Assembly (NCBI RefSeq): GCF_021117405.1
Contig: NZ_CP088251.1
Span: 1,922,001-1,986,000 of the forward strand
Direction of reading: 5' to 3'
DNA: 64,000 bases
From: Frateuria edaphi
Lineage (GTDB): Bacteria; Pseudomonadota; Gammaproteobacteria; Xanthomonadales; Rhodanobacteraceae
Shown: one piece after another, positions 7,123 to 15,600 of the stretch
Position numbering within the stretch: the first letter of the stretch is position 1
Layout of the letters: each line of letters starts with the position of its first letter
The notes under the pieces: model-generated
The model's input: the letters and a program-made list of their open reading frames with translations, nothing else
Told to the model about the DNA's origin: nothing
Database searches by the model: none
Translations under genes and position numbers: made by a program

Positions 7123-9663
7123 TCAAGCCACGTTCGCCTGCGGCTCGACCAGCAGCCGCTGGCGCTCGGCCAGCAGGCGATCGAAGCTGGCATGCGGCAG
7201 CGGGCGGCAGAACAGGTAGCCCTGCAACTCGTCGCAATGATTGGCGCGCAGGAACTTCAGGTGCTGCTCGATCTCCACACCCTCGGCGACCACGCCGCGC
7301 TTCAGGCGATGCGCCATTTCGATGGTCGCGCGCACGATCGCCTCGTCGTCCGGGTCGATGCCGATGTTGCGCACGAAGCTCTGGTCGATCTTGATGCGGT
7401 CGGCCGGCAACTTGCGCAGGTAGTCCAGCGACGCGGCACCGGTGCCGAAGTCGTCGATGGCGATGCGGCAGCCGAGCCGATGCAGGCCGTGCAGGTTTTC
7501 CACCAGGTTGGGCACCGCCTTGATGCTGATGCTCTCGGTGACTTCCAGTTCCAGCAAGCGCGGATCCAGCCCGGTTTCGGCCAGCGCGGCGGTCACGGTG
7601 TCCAGCAGGTCAGGCTCCATCAGCTGCACGGCCGAGAGGTTGACGCCCAGGCGCAGGCGCAGGCCGTACTTTTCCTCCCACTCGTGCGCCTGTCGGCAGG
7701 CGGTGCGCAGCACCCAGGCGCCGAGCGAAACGATCAGGCCTGTCTCCTCCGCCAGCGGGATGAACACGCCGGGACTGATCGGGCCCAGTTCCGGGTGTTC
7801 CCAGCGCACCAGCGCCTCCATGCCGACGATGTCCTCGCTCTCGGCATCTACCTGCGGCTGGTAGAACACGCGCAGTTCGCCGTTGCCTTCGGCATGGCGC
7901 AGGCGGGTCTTGAGCAGCACGTCGTGCTGCTGCGCCTGTTCCGGACTGATCTCGTAGAACTGGAAGTTGTTGCGGCCCTGGCGCTTGGCCGCATACATCG
8001 CCTCGTCGGCGTGCTTGAGCAGGGTTTCGGCATCGAGCGCATCGTCTGGGTAGAAGCTCACGCCGATCGAGGCGGTGACCTTCAGCGGCGCTTCCTCGCC
8101 GGCGATCCTCAGTGGCGCCTCCATCACCTGGACGATCTTCTCCGCAACGCGCAGCACGTCGTCGTTCTTGATGATGTGGCGAAGCACCACCACGAATTCG
8201 TCGCCGGCGTAGCGCGCCACCGTGTCGGACGCACGCACGCTCGAGCACAGGCGGTGGGTGACCGTCTTCAGCACATGGTCGCCGGCGGCGTGACCGAGCG
8301 TGTCGTTGATGTCCTTGAAGCGGTCCAGGTCGACGAACAGCACGGCGAAGGTCTCGCGGGTGCGGTGCGCCTCGCGGATGATGGTGTCCAGGCGGTCGTT
8401 GAACAGCAGGCGGTTGGGCAGGCCGGTGAGCGAGTCGATCAAGCCTTCCGCGCGGCCCTGTTCACGGGTCAGGCGCAATTCCTGCGCATGCGCGAAGCGC
8501 GCCGCCGCGCAACGCAGCACCGGCTCGACCAGGCCCATGTCACCGAACGGCGTGCGGCTGCCGACCAGCAGGGCGCCCAGGACCGAGCGCCGCTCGTCGA
8601 ACAGCGGCAGGCCCGCGAAACCGGAGACGCCCAGCATCTCGATCAGCGGGTCGTTTGCGCCGAGCTTGCGCGCGTCGACCGGATGCAGGATCGCCTTGCC
8701 GTCGAGCACCTGGCGCAGCACGCCCTGCTGGGCGGGCGCGGGCCAGGGCTGGTCCTCGCCGCGCCACAGCTGGATCAACAGACCGGGGCCGGAAGCGCCC
8801 TCCGCCGGCCGGGACGACCACAGGGCCAGATAGTCCAGGCCCAATTCGTCCACTAGCAGACGGGCAGCCACTTTCTGCGTGTCGATGCCGCTGGCCGAGG
8901 CGAACATGCGTGAGAGCAGGCTGAGCGCCGCCTCGGCGCGGATGTCGGCCCGGTCGCTACGGAACAGCAGCGCGATCGCGTCCTGTCCGCCATGGCGGAC
9001 CCGCCGCGCGCTGGCCTGGCCGGTGTCCGCGCCCCGGCTGGAGCGCCGCTGGCAGGCATACCAGCGCCGGTCGGCCTGCTGCAGCACGTGCTCGATCGCG
9101 ATGCCCTCGAACGCCAGCAGCTCCCTCAGGCCGCGACCGACCAGTTGCTCGACCTCGAGGTGACTGTGCCGGACAACGGCCGAACTGGTTTCCAGAACGC
9201 GCTCGGTCTGCGGGTCGACGATCAACCATTCGCTCGCGTCCTCTTCGAATGCGAAGCGGTACTGGTCCGGCCCGGCCTGCATCGGCAGGGACGCCTGCGG
9301 ACGGGTCCGGCGCCAGCGAGCAACCAGTTCCAGCTCCACCTGCGATGCGTACAACCAGTCAGAGACGCCAGGCGGAAGCTGACCGGGCTTGACCGTGGCG
9401 CCATCGGCCAGCACCGCGATCATGGGGGCCTCGGCACAGGCGGGAATGCGCCGCAGCTGCTCGCAGGCCGTTTGCGCATCGATTTCGTCGCCGTCGAAGG
9501 CCACCACTACCAGCGCCAGCGGGGGGCGACCGTCCAGCAGCAATTCGGCGTGCGGCACCCCGCGGGCGGTATGAATGGTCGGGTGGCCGGCGCCGTCCAG
9601 GGCGTCGAACACGTTCCGGCGCAAATCGCGCTGGGCAGCGACCACCAGGATGCCGGCGCTCAC
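7123..9663 (-). CDS. Hybrid diguanylate cyclase/phosphodiesterase (GGDEF-EAL) with N-terminal sensory domains
   Basis: Predicted to make and/or degrade cyclic di-GMP. The 846-residue cytosolic protein starts with a receiver-like domain (about 1-130), then a PAS-like segment (about 135-250), a GAF-like segment (about 260-400), GGDEF (about 410-570) and EAL (about 590-840). The GGDEF motif reads AGDEF, and an RxxD inhibitory site (RASD) precedes it by the normal five residues. The EAL side keeps EALVRW and the DDFGTG loop, so phosphodiesterase activity looks intact. The receiver-like domain lacks an obvious phospho-acceptor context. The GTG start at 9663 lies eight bases after the upstream gene's stop, with GAGG before it; this fits better than the ATG at 9720, which overlaps that gene. 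Confidence 0.9.
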   Translation of the reverse strand: MSAGILVVAAQRDLRRNVFDALDGAGHPTIHTARGVPHAELLLDGRPPLALVVVAFDGDEIDAQTACEQLRRIPACAEAPMIAVLADGATVKPGQLPPGVSDWLYASQVELELVARWRRTRPQASLPMQAGPDQYRFAFEEDASEWLIVDPQTERVLETSSAVVRHSHLEVEQLVGRGLRELLAFEGIAIEHVLQQADRRWYACQRRSSRGADTGQASARRVRHGGQDAIALLFRSDRADIRAEAALSLLSRMFASASGIDTQKVAARLLVDELGLDYLALWSSRPAEGASGPGLLIQLWRGEDQPWPAPAQQGVLRQVLDGKAILHPVDARKLGANDPLIEMLGVSGFAGLPLFDERRSVLGALLVGSRTPFGDMGLVEPVLRCAAARFAHAQELRLTREQGRAEGLIDSLTGLPNRLLFNDRLDTIIREAHRTRETFAVLFVDLDRFKDINDTLGHAAGDHVLKTVTHRLCSSVRASDTVARYAGDEFVVVLRHIIKNDDVLRVAEKIVQVMEAPLRIAGEEAPLKVTASIGVSFYPDDALDAETLLKHADEAMYAAKRQGRNNFQFYEISPEQAQQHDVLLKTRLRHAEGNGELRVFYQPQVDAESEDIVGMEALVRWEHPELGPISPGVFIPLAEETGLIVSLGAWVLRTACRQAHEWEEKYGLRLRLGVNLSAVQLMEPDLLDTVTAALAETGLDPRLLELEVTESISIKAVPNLVENLHGLHRLGCRIAIDDFGTGAASLDYLRKLPADRIKIDQSFVRNIGIDPDDEAIVRATIEMAHRLKRGVVAEGVEIEQHLKFLRANHCDELQGYLFCRPLPHASFDRLLAERQRLLVEPQANVA

Positions 9664-9670
9664 GTGGTCC

Positions 9671-10168
9671 TCAGGCAACCAGCCAGCGGCCGTCGCGCAG
9701 GCGCGGGCGCAGTGGCGCATCGGGCTGGCCTTTCATGCGCATGGCCATGTCGCCCAGGTGGTCGATGAGTGCGGGCGAGGCATCCAGCAATACGACCCGG
9801 CGCACGTGCCCGGTCGGGGGCTTGGCCAACTGGCGCAGCAAGGTGCTGTCCATCGCCGACAGCGGTGGCTCCAGGCCCATCAGAAGGTAGACGCCGAAAT
9901 GCATGCTCTGCTGCATGTAGCGCAGGGCCGCCCCCAGCCGCTGGCTGCCCGGCACGCGTGCATGGGCGTCGATCAGATTGCCCAGGCCCAGGTCCGGCTG
10001 CCACAGGTACACCGTCTGCCCGCTCCGGCGCACGACCGCGCGGAACTGCTCGATCAACGCCTGGCTGTCGCAGCCCTCGAGCAGGATCAGTCCGGCCGGC
10101 GCGGCCAGGATGCGCTCGAAGATCTCGATGCCGGGAGGTGGCGGGGCGGAGGCCAGCAAGGGGTTCAT
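9671..10168 (-). CDS. Conserved protein of unknown function, operon partner of the GGDEF-EAL gene
   Basis: A 165-residue protein I do not recognise. It has alternating hydrophobic strands (GLILLEGC, QTVYLWQP, GVYLLMGLE, RRVVLLD) that suggest an alpha/beta fold related to P-loop ATPases, but no Walker A motif is present. It has no signal peptide or membrane segment. Its stop precedes the GTG of the cyclic di-GMP gene by a few bases, so the two are very likely cotranscribed; it could act as a partner or input protein. No clear ribosome binding site precedes the ATG. Confidence 0.7.
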   Translation of the reverse strand: MNPLLASAPPPPGIEIFERILAAPAGLILLEGCDSQALIEQFRAVVRRSGQTVYLWQPDLGLGNLIDAHARVPGSQRLGAALRYMQQSMHFGVYLLMGLEPPLSAMDSTLLRQLAKPPTGHVRRVVLLDASPALIDHLGDMAMRMKGQPDAPLRPRLRDGRWLVA

Positions 10169-10318
10169 CGAGCGTAAGTTACGGACTTGCGGGCGAAGCG
10201 CAATAGCGCCAGGTCACCGTTCCGGAAGATCGGCCCCGATCGCGACCGGCCCCTCAACTCGCATTCATCCGCACGCAGCGGTATGGTTCAGGGCTCCCCG
10301 GCCACCCCTCCCAACGCC

Positions 10319-12379
10319 ATGTTCGAAGGATTGCGCTTCAATCACTGGAAGACGAGCGTGGACGAGGGCGGCATCGTCACCCTGACGCTCGATCGTGCCG
10401 ACAGCAGCGTCAACGCCATTTCCCGCGAAGTGCTGGACGAACTGGCGCAGATCGTCGAGCGGCTGGCGATCGAGAAGCCGGCCGGCGTGATCGTCCATTC
10501 GGCCAAGGCTTCGGGCTTCGCCGTGGGTGCGGACATCAAGGAATTCGTGCGCTACGCCGAGCAGGACACCGTGCTGGAAAATATCCGGCACGGCCAGCAG
10601 GTGTTCGAATCGCTGGCCCGCCTGCCCTGCCCGACCGTGGCCGCGGTGCACGGCGCCTGCATGGGCGGCGGGACGGAACTGATCCTGGCGTGCCGCCAGC
10701 GCATCGCCGCCGACGACGACAAGACCAAGATCGGCCTGCCAGAGGTGATGCTGGGCATCCATCCCGGCTGGGGCGGCACCGCCCGCCTGCCGCGCCTGAT
10801 AGGCGCCACCGAGGCGCTGCCGATCATGCTTACCGGCAGGCCGCTCTCGGCCCGGCGCGCGCTGGCGCTGGGCGTGGTCGACCGGGTGGCGCCACCGGCC
10901 GAACTGCTGGCCGAGGCACGCGCCCTGCTGCGCCGCCCGCATGCGCGGCCGTTCGCGCAGCGTGCCAAGGCCTGGGCGACCAACTGGTGGCCCGTACGCC
11001 AGATCCTGGCGCCGATGGTGGTCAAGCAGACTGCGGCCAAGGTGCGTAAGGAACACTACCCGGCGCCGTTCGCGCTGATCGACGTCTGGCAGAACGGCGG
11101 CGCCAGCATCCAGCAGCGGCTGAAGCTCGAAGCCCGCTCGGTGGCGAAGCTGGCGCAGACGCCCACGGCGCACAACCTGATCCGCGTGTTCCTGCTGCAG
11201 GAGCGACTGAAAGGGGCCGGCGGCGGGGTCGACCCGGGCGTCCGCCGCGTGCACGTGGTCGGTGCCGGCGTGATGGGCGGCGACATTGCCGCCTGGGCGG
11301 CCTACAAGGGCTTCGACGTGACCCTGCAGGACCGCGAGATGAAGTTCGTCCAGCCCGCGCTGGATCGCGCCCGCGGGTTCTACGAGAAGAAGCTCAAGAC
11401 GCCGGAAAAGGTGGAAGCCGCGATGGGCCGTCTGCGGGCGGACGTCGAAGGCGCGGGCGTGGCGACGGCCGACCTCGCGATCGAGGCGATCTACGAGAAC
11501 CCCGAGGCCAAGCGCGAGCTGTACGCGAAGATCGAGCCACAGTTCAAGACGCAGGAAATCCTCGCCACCAACACCTCCAGCATCCCGCTGGACGAACTGC
11601 GCCCGGGACTGGCCGCCCCGCAGCGGTTCCTGGGCCTGCACTTCTTCAATCCGGTGGCACAGATGCCGCTGATCGAGGTGGTGCGCCATGACCAGCTGGA
11701 CCCGACCGTCGAAAAGCGCGCGCTGGCTTTCTGCAAGGCGTTGGGCAAGGTGCCCGTGGCCGTCAAGGGCACGCCTGGGTTCCTGGTCAACCGCATCCTG
11801 ATGCCCTACCTGCTCGAAGCCCTGCGCCTTTACAGCGAAGGCGTCCCCGGACCGGTGCTCGACCGCGAGGCGAAGAAGTTCGGCATGCCGATGGGGCCGA
11901 TCGAGCTGGCCGACACGGTCGGTCTGGACGTGTGCGCCTCGGTCGGCAAGGAACTGGCGCCGTTCCTGGGGCTGGAACTGCCGCCGGGCATCGAGGACAA
12001 GCTCGAAGCCGGCAAGCGCGGCAAGAAGGATGGCCAGGGCCTGTACGTGTGGCAGGACGGCAAGCCGGTCAAGCCGGAAGTCGACCCCGACTACACGCCG
12101 CCGCCGGACGTCCAGGACCGCATGATCCTGCCGATGGTCAACGAAGCGGTCGCCTGCCTGGCCGATGGCGTGGTGGATGATGCCGACCTCCTGGACGCCG
12201 GCGTGATCTTCGGCACGGGCTTCGCCCCGTTCCGCGGCGGCCCGATCCAGTACATCCGCAGCGAGGGTGCCGCCAATGTCCGCGGCCGTCTGGAGCAACT
12301 GGCGCATCGGCATGGCGAACGCTTCCTGCCCAAGCAGGGTTGGGACTCGCCGGCGCTCAGCCAGCCCATGACGCCGTAG
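10319..12379 (+). CDS. fadB: Fatty-acid oxidation alpha subunit (enoyl-CoA hydratase/3-hydroxyacyl-CoA dehydrogenase)
   Basis: Two-domain beta-oxidation enzyme of 686 residues. The crotonase domain (about 1-200) keeps both catalytic glutamates in context (GGGTEL and GLPEVMLGIHPGWGG). The NAD-binding dehydrogenase domain begins at about residue 311 with VVGAGVMGGDIAAW and carries the HFFNPVAQMPLIEVV signature. The start MFEGLRFNHW was preferred to a longer frame from 10187, because protein-like sequence begins there, although the ribosome binding site is weak. No thiolase gene (fadA) is adjacent, so this could also be a FadJ-type or stand-alone homologue; the symbol is a family-level call. Confidence 0.88.
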   Translation: MFEGLRFNHWKTSVDEGGIVTLTLDRADSSVNAISREVLDELAQIVERLAIEKPAGVIVHSAKASGFAVGADIKEFVRYAEQDTVLENIRHGQQVFESLARLPCPTVAAVHGACMGGGTELILACRQRIAADDDKTKIGLPEVMLGIHPGWGGTARLPRLIGATEALPIMLTGRPLSARRALALGVVDRVAPPAELLAEARALLRRPHARPFAQRAKAWATNWWPVRQILAPMVVKQTAAKVRKEHYPAPFALIDVWQNGGASIQQRLKLEARSVAKLAQTPTAHNLIRVFLLQERLKGAGGGVDPGVRRVHVVGAGVMGGDIAAWAAYKGFDVTLQDREMKFVQPALDRARGFYEKKLKTPEKVEAAMGRLRADVEGAGVATADLAIEAIYENPEAKRELYAKIEPQFKTQEILATNTSSIPLDELRPGLAAPQRFLGLHFFNPVAQMPLIEVVRHDQLDPTVEKRALAFCKALGKVPVAVKGTPGFLVNRILMPYLLEALRLYSEGVPGPVLDREAKKFGMPMGPIELADTVGLDVCASVGKELAPFLGLELPPGIEDKLEAGKRGKKDGQGLYVWQDGKPVKPEVDPDYTPPPDVQDRMILPMVNEAVACLADGVVDDADLLDAGVIFGTGFAPFRGGPIQYIRSEGAANVRGRLEQLAHRHGERFLPKQGWDSPALSQPMTP

Positions 12380-12385
12380 CTCTCG

Positions 12386-12409
12386 CAGGGTTGGGCGTGG
12401 CCCACCCTG
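12386..12409. terminator. Palindrome between convergent genes, probable bidirectional terminator
   Basis: CAGGGTTGGGC (12386-12396) and GCCCACCCTG (12400-12409) form a near-perfect stem with a three-base loop and a single bulged T. It fills the 31-base gap between the convergent fadB-like gene and the DUF2058 gene. There is no T-run on either side. It also belongs to the GGTGGGC...GCCCACC palindrome family seen elsewhere in the window. Confidence 0.5.
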
Positions 12410-12410
12410 C

Positions 12411-12971
12411 TCACCACATCAGGTCGTCGGGCACGCCGTCATCGTCGGTCGCCGCCTGCGGATCGACCAATAGCGCCAGCTGGTGGGGGTCGATCCCGCG
12501 CACCTGCTCGGCGACCGCCTGGCTGACCAGCAGATAGCGGCCGTTCTGCTGCACGACGCCAAGCCGCCCGTCGTTGATCGCCGCCAGCTGGTCCGCGTCC
12601 ACGTGTACGCGCCGGATCTTGCCGCCGTATTCGAAGTGACGCACCTGGTCGGCCTCGGCCTTGTTCAGCGCCTGGCCTTCCAGCAGTTTCTGGATCTTTG
12701 CCTTGCGCTCGCGCTTGATGCGCGCCTGCTCGGCGGCCTCCTGCTCGGCGCGCTTGCGCTCGGCAGCCTCCGTTTGCGCGCGGATGGCGTAAGCCTTGGC
12801 CAGGTCCACCTCGCCGTCATCGCGCCGCGGCTTCGGCACGTGCGCCTTGCCCTTGCCCTGCGGCGGACGTCCGCCCCGGGGTGCCGGGGACGGCGACTTC
12901 GCGCGCTGTTCCTCGCGCACCTGCTTGACGATGCCGCTCTTGAGCAGCTGATCACGAAGAGAGTCGGCCAT
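12411..12971 (-). CDS. DUF2058 family protein (YaiL-like)
   Basis: A 186-residue, highly charged cytosolic protein. The N-terminus MADSLRDQLLKSGIVKQV is typical of DUF2058, followed by a Lys/Arg/Pro-rich stretch, a coiled-coil-like basic region (about 70-105, AERKRAEQEAAEQARIKRER) and a conserved C-terminal part ending DDLMW. The function of the family is not known to me; the composition suggests nucleic-acid or ribosome association. The reading frame stays open for another 1.5 kb upstream by chance of high GC, so the true start has to be taken from the family N-terminus and the TGGAGCC site before the ATG at 12971. It follows slyX by 58 bases. Confidence 0.85.
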   Translation of the reverse strand: MADSLRDQLLKSGIVKQVREEQRAKSPSPAPRGGRPPQGKGKAHVPKPRRDDGEVDLAKAYAIRAQTEAAERKRAEQEAAEQARIKRERKAKIQKLLEGQALNKAEADQVRHFEYGGKIRRVHVDADQLAAINDGRLGVVQQNGRYLLVSQAVAEQVRGIDPHQLALLVDPQAATDDDGVPDDLMW

Positions 12972-13029
12972 GATCCGGCTCCAGTGTTGCGTTGGTCTTC
13001 CGGAAAACGCCACGCGCGTCCGGTGCTTG

Positions 13030-13242
13030 TCAATAGTGGGGCGGCGGTGGCTCGCTGTGCGGATCGCTGCCCTGGGAGGTGCGCATCGAGGCGAGTTCCG
13101 CACGCAGATCGTGCAGCACGCGCTCCAGCGCCACCAGTCGCATGGCCTGCTCGGCGTCGGCGGTGGCCAGCGCGGCCACCGTGTCATCGAGGAAGGTGAG
13201 GCGCACCTCGAGTTCTTCCAGGCGGCGCTCGATGTCAGACAT
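13030..13242 (-). CDS. slyX: SlyX family protein
   Basis: A 70-residue coiled-coil protein ([20 protein letters not shown]...) ending in the proline-rich tail PPPPHY typical of SlyX. The role of the family is unclear; it is a small cytosolic protein named after its position beside slyD in E. coli. Its ATG overlaps the last eight bases of ugd, so translation is probably coupled. Confidence 0.88.
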   Translation of the reverse strand: MSDIERRLEELEVRLTFLDDTVAALATADAEQAMRLVALERVLHDLRAELASMRTSQGSDPHSEPPPPHY

Positions 13243-14584
13243 TCGCCGGCCTCAGCGAACGCCCGCGCCCGATGCCGTAATAGGCCAGCCCCGCCTCCTC
13301 CACTTGCGCCGGGTCGTACAGGTTGCGTCCGTCGAAGATCGCCGGGTCCTTCAATGCGCCGCGGATGCGCGCGAAGTCCGGCGCGCGGAACGCCTTCCAC
13401 TCGGTCACGATCGCCAGCACGTCGGCACCGTCCAGCGCCTCGTACGCGTCCTCGCACAGCGTGAGGTCCGCCCGCTCGCCGTAGATGCGCGTGGTCTCCG
13501 CGCGCGCCTCCGGATCGAACGCGCGCACCCTGGCGCCGGCCGCCCACAGCTGTTCCATCAGCCGCCGGCTGGACGCCTCGCGCATGTCGTCCGTGTTGGG
13601 CTTGAACGCCAGGCCCCACAACGCCACGGTCCGGCCCTTCAGCTGGCCGCCGCAGTGGCGCTCGATCAGCTCGAACAGCTTGCCCTTCTGCGCGTGGTTG
13701 ACCGCCTCCACCGCACCCAGCAGCTTCGCCTCGTAGTCCACGGTGCGTGCGATGCGCTCCAGCGCCTGCACGTCCTTGGGAAAGCACGAGCCGCCGTAGC
13801 CGGCGCCCGGGTAGATGAAGTGGTAGCCGATGCGCGGGTCCGAACCGATGCCGCGGCGCACCTGCTCGATGTCCGCGCCGACGCGCTCGGCGATGTTGGC
13901 GATCTCGTTCATGAAACTGATCTTGGTCGCCAGCATCGCGTTGGCCGCGTACTTGGTCAGCTCGGCCGAACGCTCGTCCATCACCACCGTGCGGTCGTGG
14001 TTGCGGTTGAACGGCGCGTACAGCTTGCGCAGCACGCCGACGGCGCGCTCGCTGGAGCTGCCGATCACGATGCGGTCCGGCCGCAGGCAGTCCTCCACCG
14101 CGTCGCCTTCCTTGAGGAACTCGGGGTTGGAGACCACGTCGAACGGAATCACCGCGCCACGCTCGGCCAGCGCCTGGGCGATGGTCGCGCGCACCCTGTC
14201 GGCGGTGCCCACCGGCACGGTCGACTTGTTGACCACCACCGCGTAGCGGTTCAGGTGCTTGCCGATGCTGCGCGCCACTTCCAGCACGTAGCGCAGGTCC
14301 GCGCTGCCGTCCTCGTCCGGCGGCGTCCCCACGGCGATGAAGATCACGTCGCCGTGGTGCACCGCCGGCTCCGCCTCGGTGGTGAAGTCCAGCCGACCAC
14401 CCTCGTGGTTGCGCTTGACCATCGGCGCGAGGCCCGGCTCGTAGATCGGCACCTCGCCGTTCTTCAGCCGCGCGACCTTGGCCGCGTCCACGTCCACGCA
14501 CAGGACGTGGTTGCCCATTTCCGCCAGGCAGGTCCCGGTGACCAGGCCGACGTAGCCCGTGCCGAACAGGGTGACATTCATCAT
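13235..14584 (-). CDS. ugd: UDP-glucose 6-dehydrogenase
   Basis: Oxidises UDP-glucose to UDP-glucuronate with two NAD+, supplying precursors for polysaccharides and lipid A modification. The 449-residue protein has the dinucleotide fold [18 protein letters not shown] at its N-terminus. The catalytic cysteine lies in [14 protein letters not shown], preceded by the central-domain [20 protein letters not shown] at 14584 (MMNVTLFG) or 14581 is preceded by TTGGAG. The frame runs open far upstream, which explains why a simple scan merges it with its neighbours. It heads the unit ugd-slyX-DUF2058. Confidence 0.95.
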   Translation of the reverse strand: MMNVTLFGTGYVGLVTGTCLAEMGNHVLCVDVDAAKVARLKNGEVPIYEPGLAPMVKRNHEGGRLDFTTEAEPAVHHGDVIFIAVGTPPDEDGSADLRYVLEVARSIGKHLNRYAVVVNKSTVPVGTADRVRATIAQALAERGAVIPFDVVSNPEFLKEGDAVEDCLRPDRIVIGSSSERAVGVLRKLYAPFNRNHDRTVVMDERSAELTKYAANAMLATKISFMNEIANIAERVGADIEQVRRGIGSDPRIGYHFIYPGAGYGGSCFPKDVQALERIARTVDYEAKLLGAVEAVNHAQKGKLFELIERHCGGQLKGRTVALWGLAFKPNTDDMREASSRRLMEQLWAAGARVRAFDPEARAETTRIYGERADLTLCEDAYEALDGADVLAIVTEWKAFRAPDFARIRGALKDPAIFDGRNLYDPAQVEEAGLAYYGIGRGRSLRPANV

Positions 14585-14645
14585 CCGGGTGATCGCTCCA
14601 ACAAAACGATCGCGGATTCTAACAGGCGCCACCCGTGACGACCGC

Positions 14646-14678
14646 AAAAAGAAAGGGCGCGGATCGCTCCGCGCCCTT
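14646..14678 (-). terminator. Rho-independent terminator of the FKBP gene
   Basis: A perfect 11-bp stem (14653-14663 with 14668-14678) and a four-base loop are followed on the minus strand by TTTCTTTTTG. It lies 23 bases beyond the stop of the prolyl isomerase gene and before ugd. Confidence 0.88.
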
Positions 14679-14700
14679 GGATTTGCCGATGCGGGAGGGC

Positions 14701-15459
14701 TTACTTGCCCGCCGCGTCCTGGCCGCCGCCGGCCGGGGTCGGGCCGGTCTTCACCAGGGTCACGTCGAAGATGATCGTGGCGTTCGGCGGAAAGCCGTTC
14801 TGCGGCTGCGCGCCGTAGGCCAGGTTCGACGGGATGTAGAGCATGTAGTGCGCGCCGGTCTTCATCAGCTCCAGGCCTTCGCGGAAGCCCGGGATCACGC
14901 CCTGCAGCGGGATCGAAGCCGGACCCTTCTCGTGATCGGCCGAGGCATCGAACTTCTCGCCGCTGACGAAGGTACCCACGTAGTTCACCTGCACGGTGTC
15001 GTTCGGGCCCGGGCGGGCGCCGGTGCCTTCGGTGACGACCTTGTACTGCAGGCCCGAGGCGGTGGTCTTCACGCCCGGCTGGCTCTTGTTCTTGGCAAGG
15101 AAGGCTTCGCCCTTGGACTTGTTCTCCGAGGCGACCTTCTCGTACTGGGCCTTGGCCTTGGCCTGGAGCTTGGCGACAAAGGCGTCGCGCACGGTCTTGG
15201 CTTCGGCCTCGCTCATCGTCGGCTTCTGGCCCGACAGCGCCGACTGCACGGCGCGGGCGACCGTCGCCGGATCGACTTCCTCGCGCACCAGCGGCGGCAG
15301 CTGGCTGGCCAGGTCCCAACCGACCACATAGCTGGCCTTGGTCTTGTCGACCGTGCCAGCGGCGCCCGACTTGGCGGACTGGGCGTGGACCCCCGCGGTC
15401 ATGCCCAGCGCAACGGCCAGGGTGGCCGCCGTCAGCGTGGGACGCAGAAAATGCTTCAT
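14701..15459 (-). CDS. FKBP-type peptidyl-prolyl isomerase, periplasmic (Mip/FkpA-like)
   Basis: Folding catalyst for exported proteins. The 252-residue product has a signal peptide ([20 protein letters not shown]...VHAQ), a helical dimerisation domain (about 35-140) and a C-terminal FKBP domain with [34 protein letters not shown] and [11 protein letters not shown]. The start is fixed by the signal peptide and GAGGGAG at good spacing. It stands alone, bounded downstream by a strong terminator. Confidence 0.93.
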   Translation of the reverse strand: MKHFLRPTLTAATLAVALGMTAGVHAQSAKSGAAGTVDKTKASYVVGWDLASQLPPLVREEVDPATVARAVQSALSGQKPTMSEAEAKTVRDAFVAKLQAKAKAQYEKVASENKSKGEAFLAKNKSQPGVKTTASGLQYKVVTEGTGARPGPNDTVQVNYVGTFVSGEKFDASADHEKGPASIPLQGVIPGFREGLELMKTGAHYMLYIPSNLAYGAQPQNGFPPNATIIFDVTLVKTGPTPAGGGQDAAGK

Positions 15460-15600
15460 CGAAGAAACTCCCTCGTGTATGGATTTGCCGGCAATGCGGC
15501 CGGGCCTCCCCGATGGAGGCAGGCGGAGCATTGTGAGGCGCGTCGAGCGGTCTTGGCAACGACACCGGCTGTCGACCGTCATGGTTTGGAAAGGTTCCCC

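Noticed and set aside
12972-14501. Upstream extension of the DUF2058 frame.
   Set aside because: The extension is low-complexity Arg/Gly sequence lying over slyX and ugd; the family N-terminus and ribosome binding site mark the true start at 12971.
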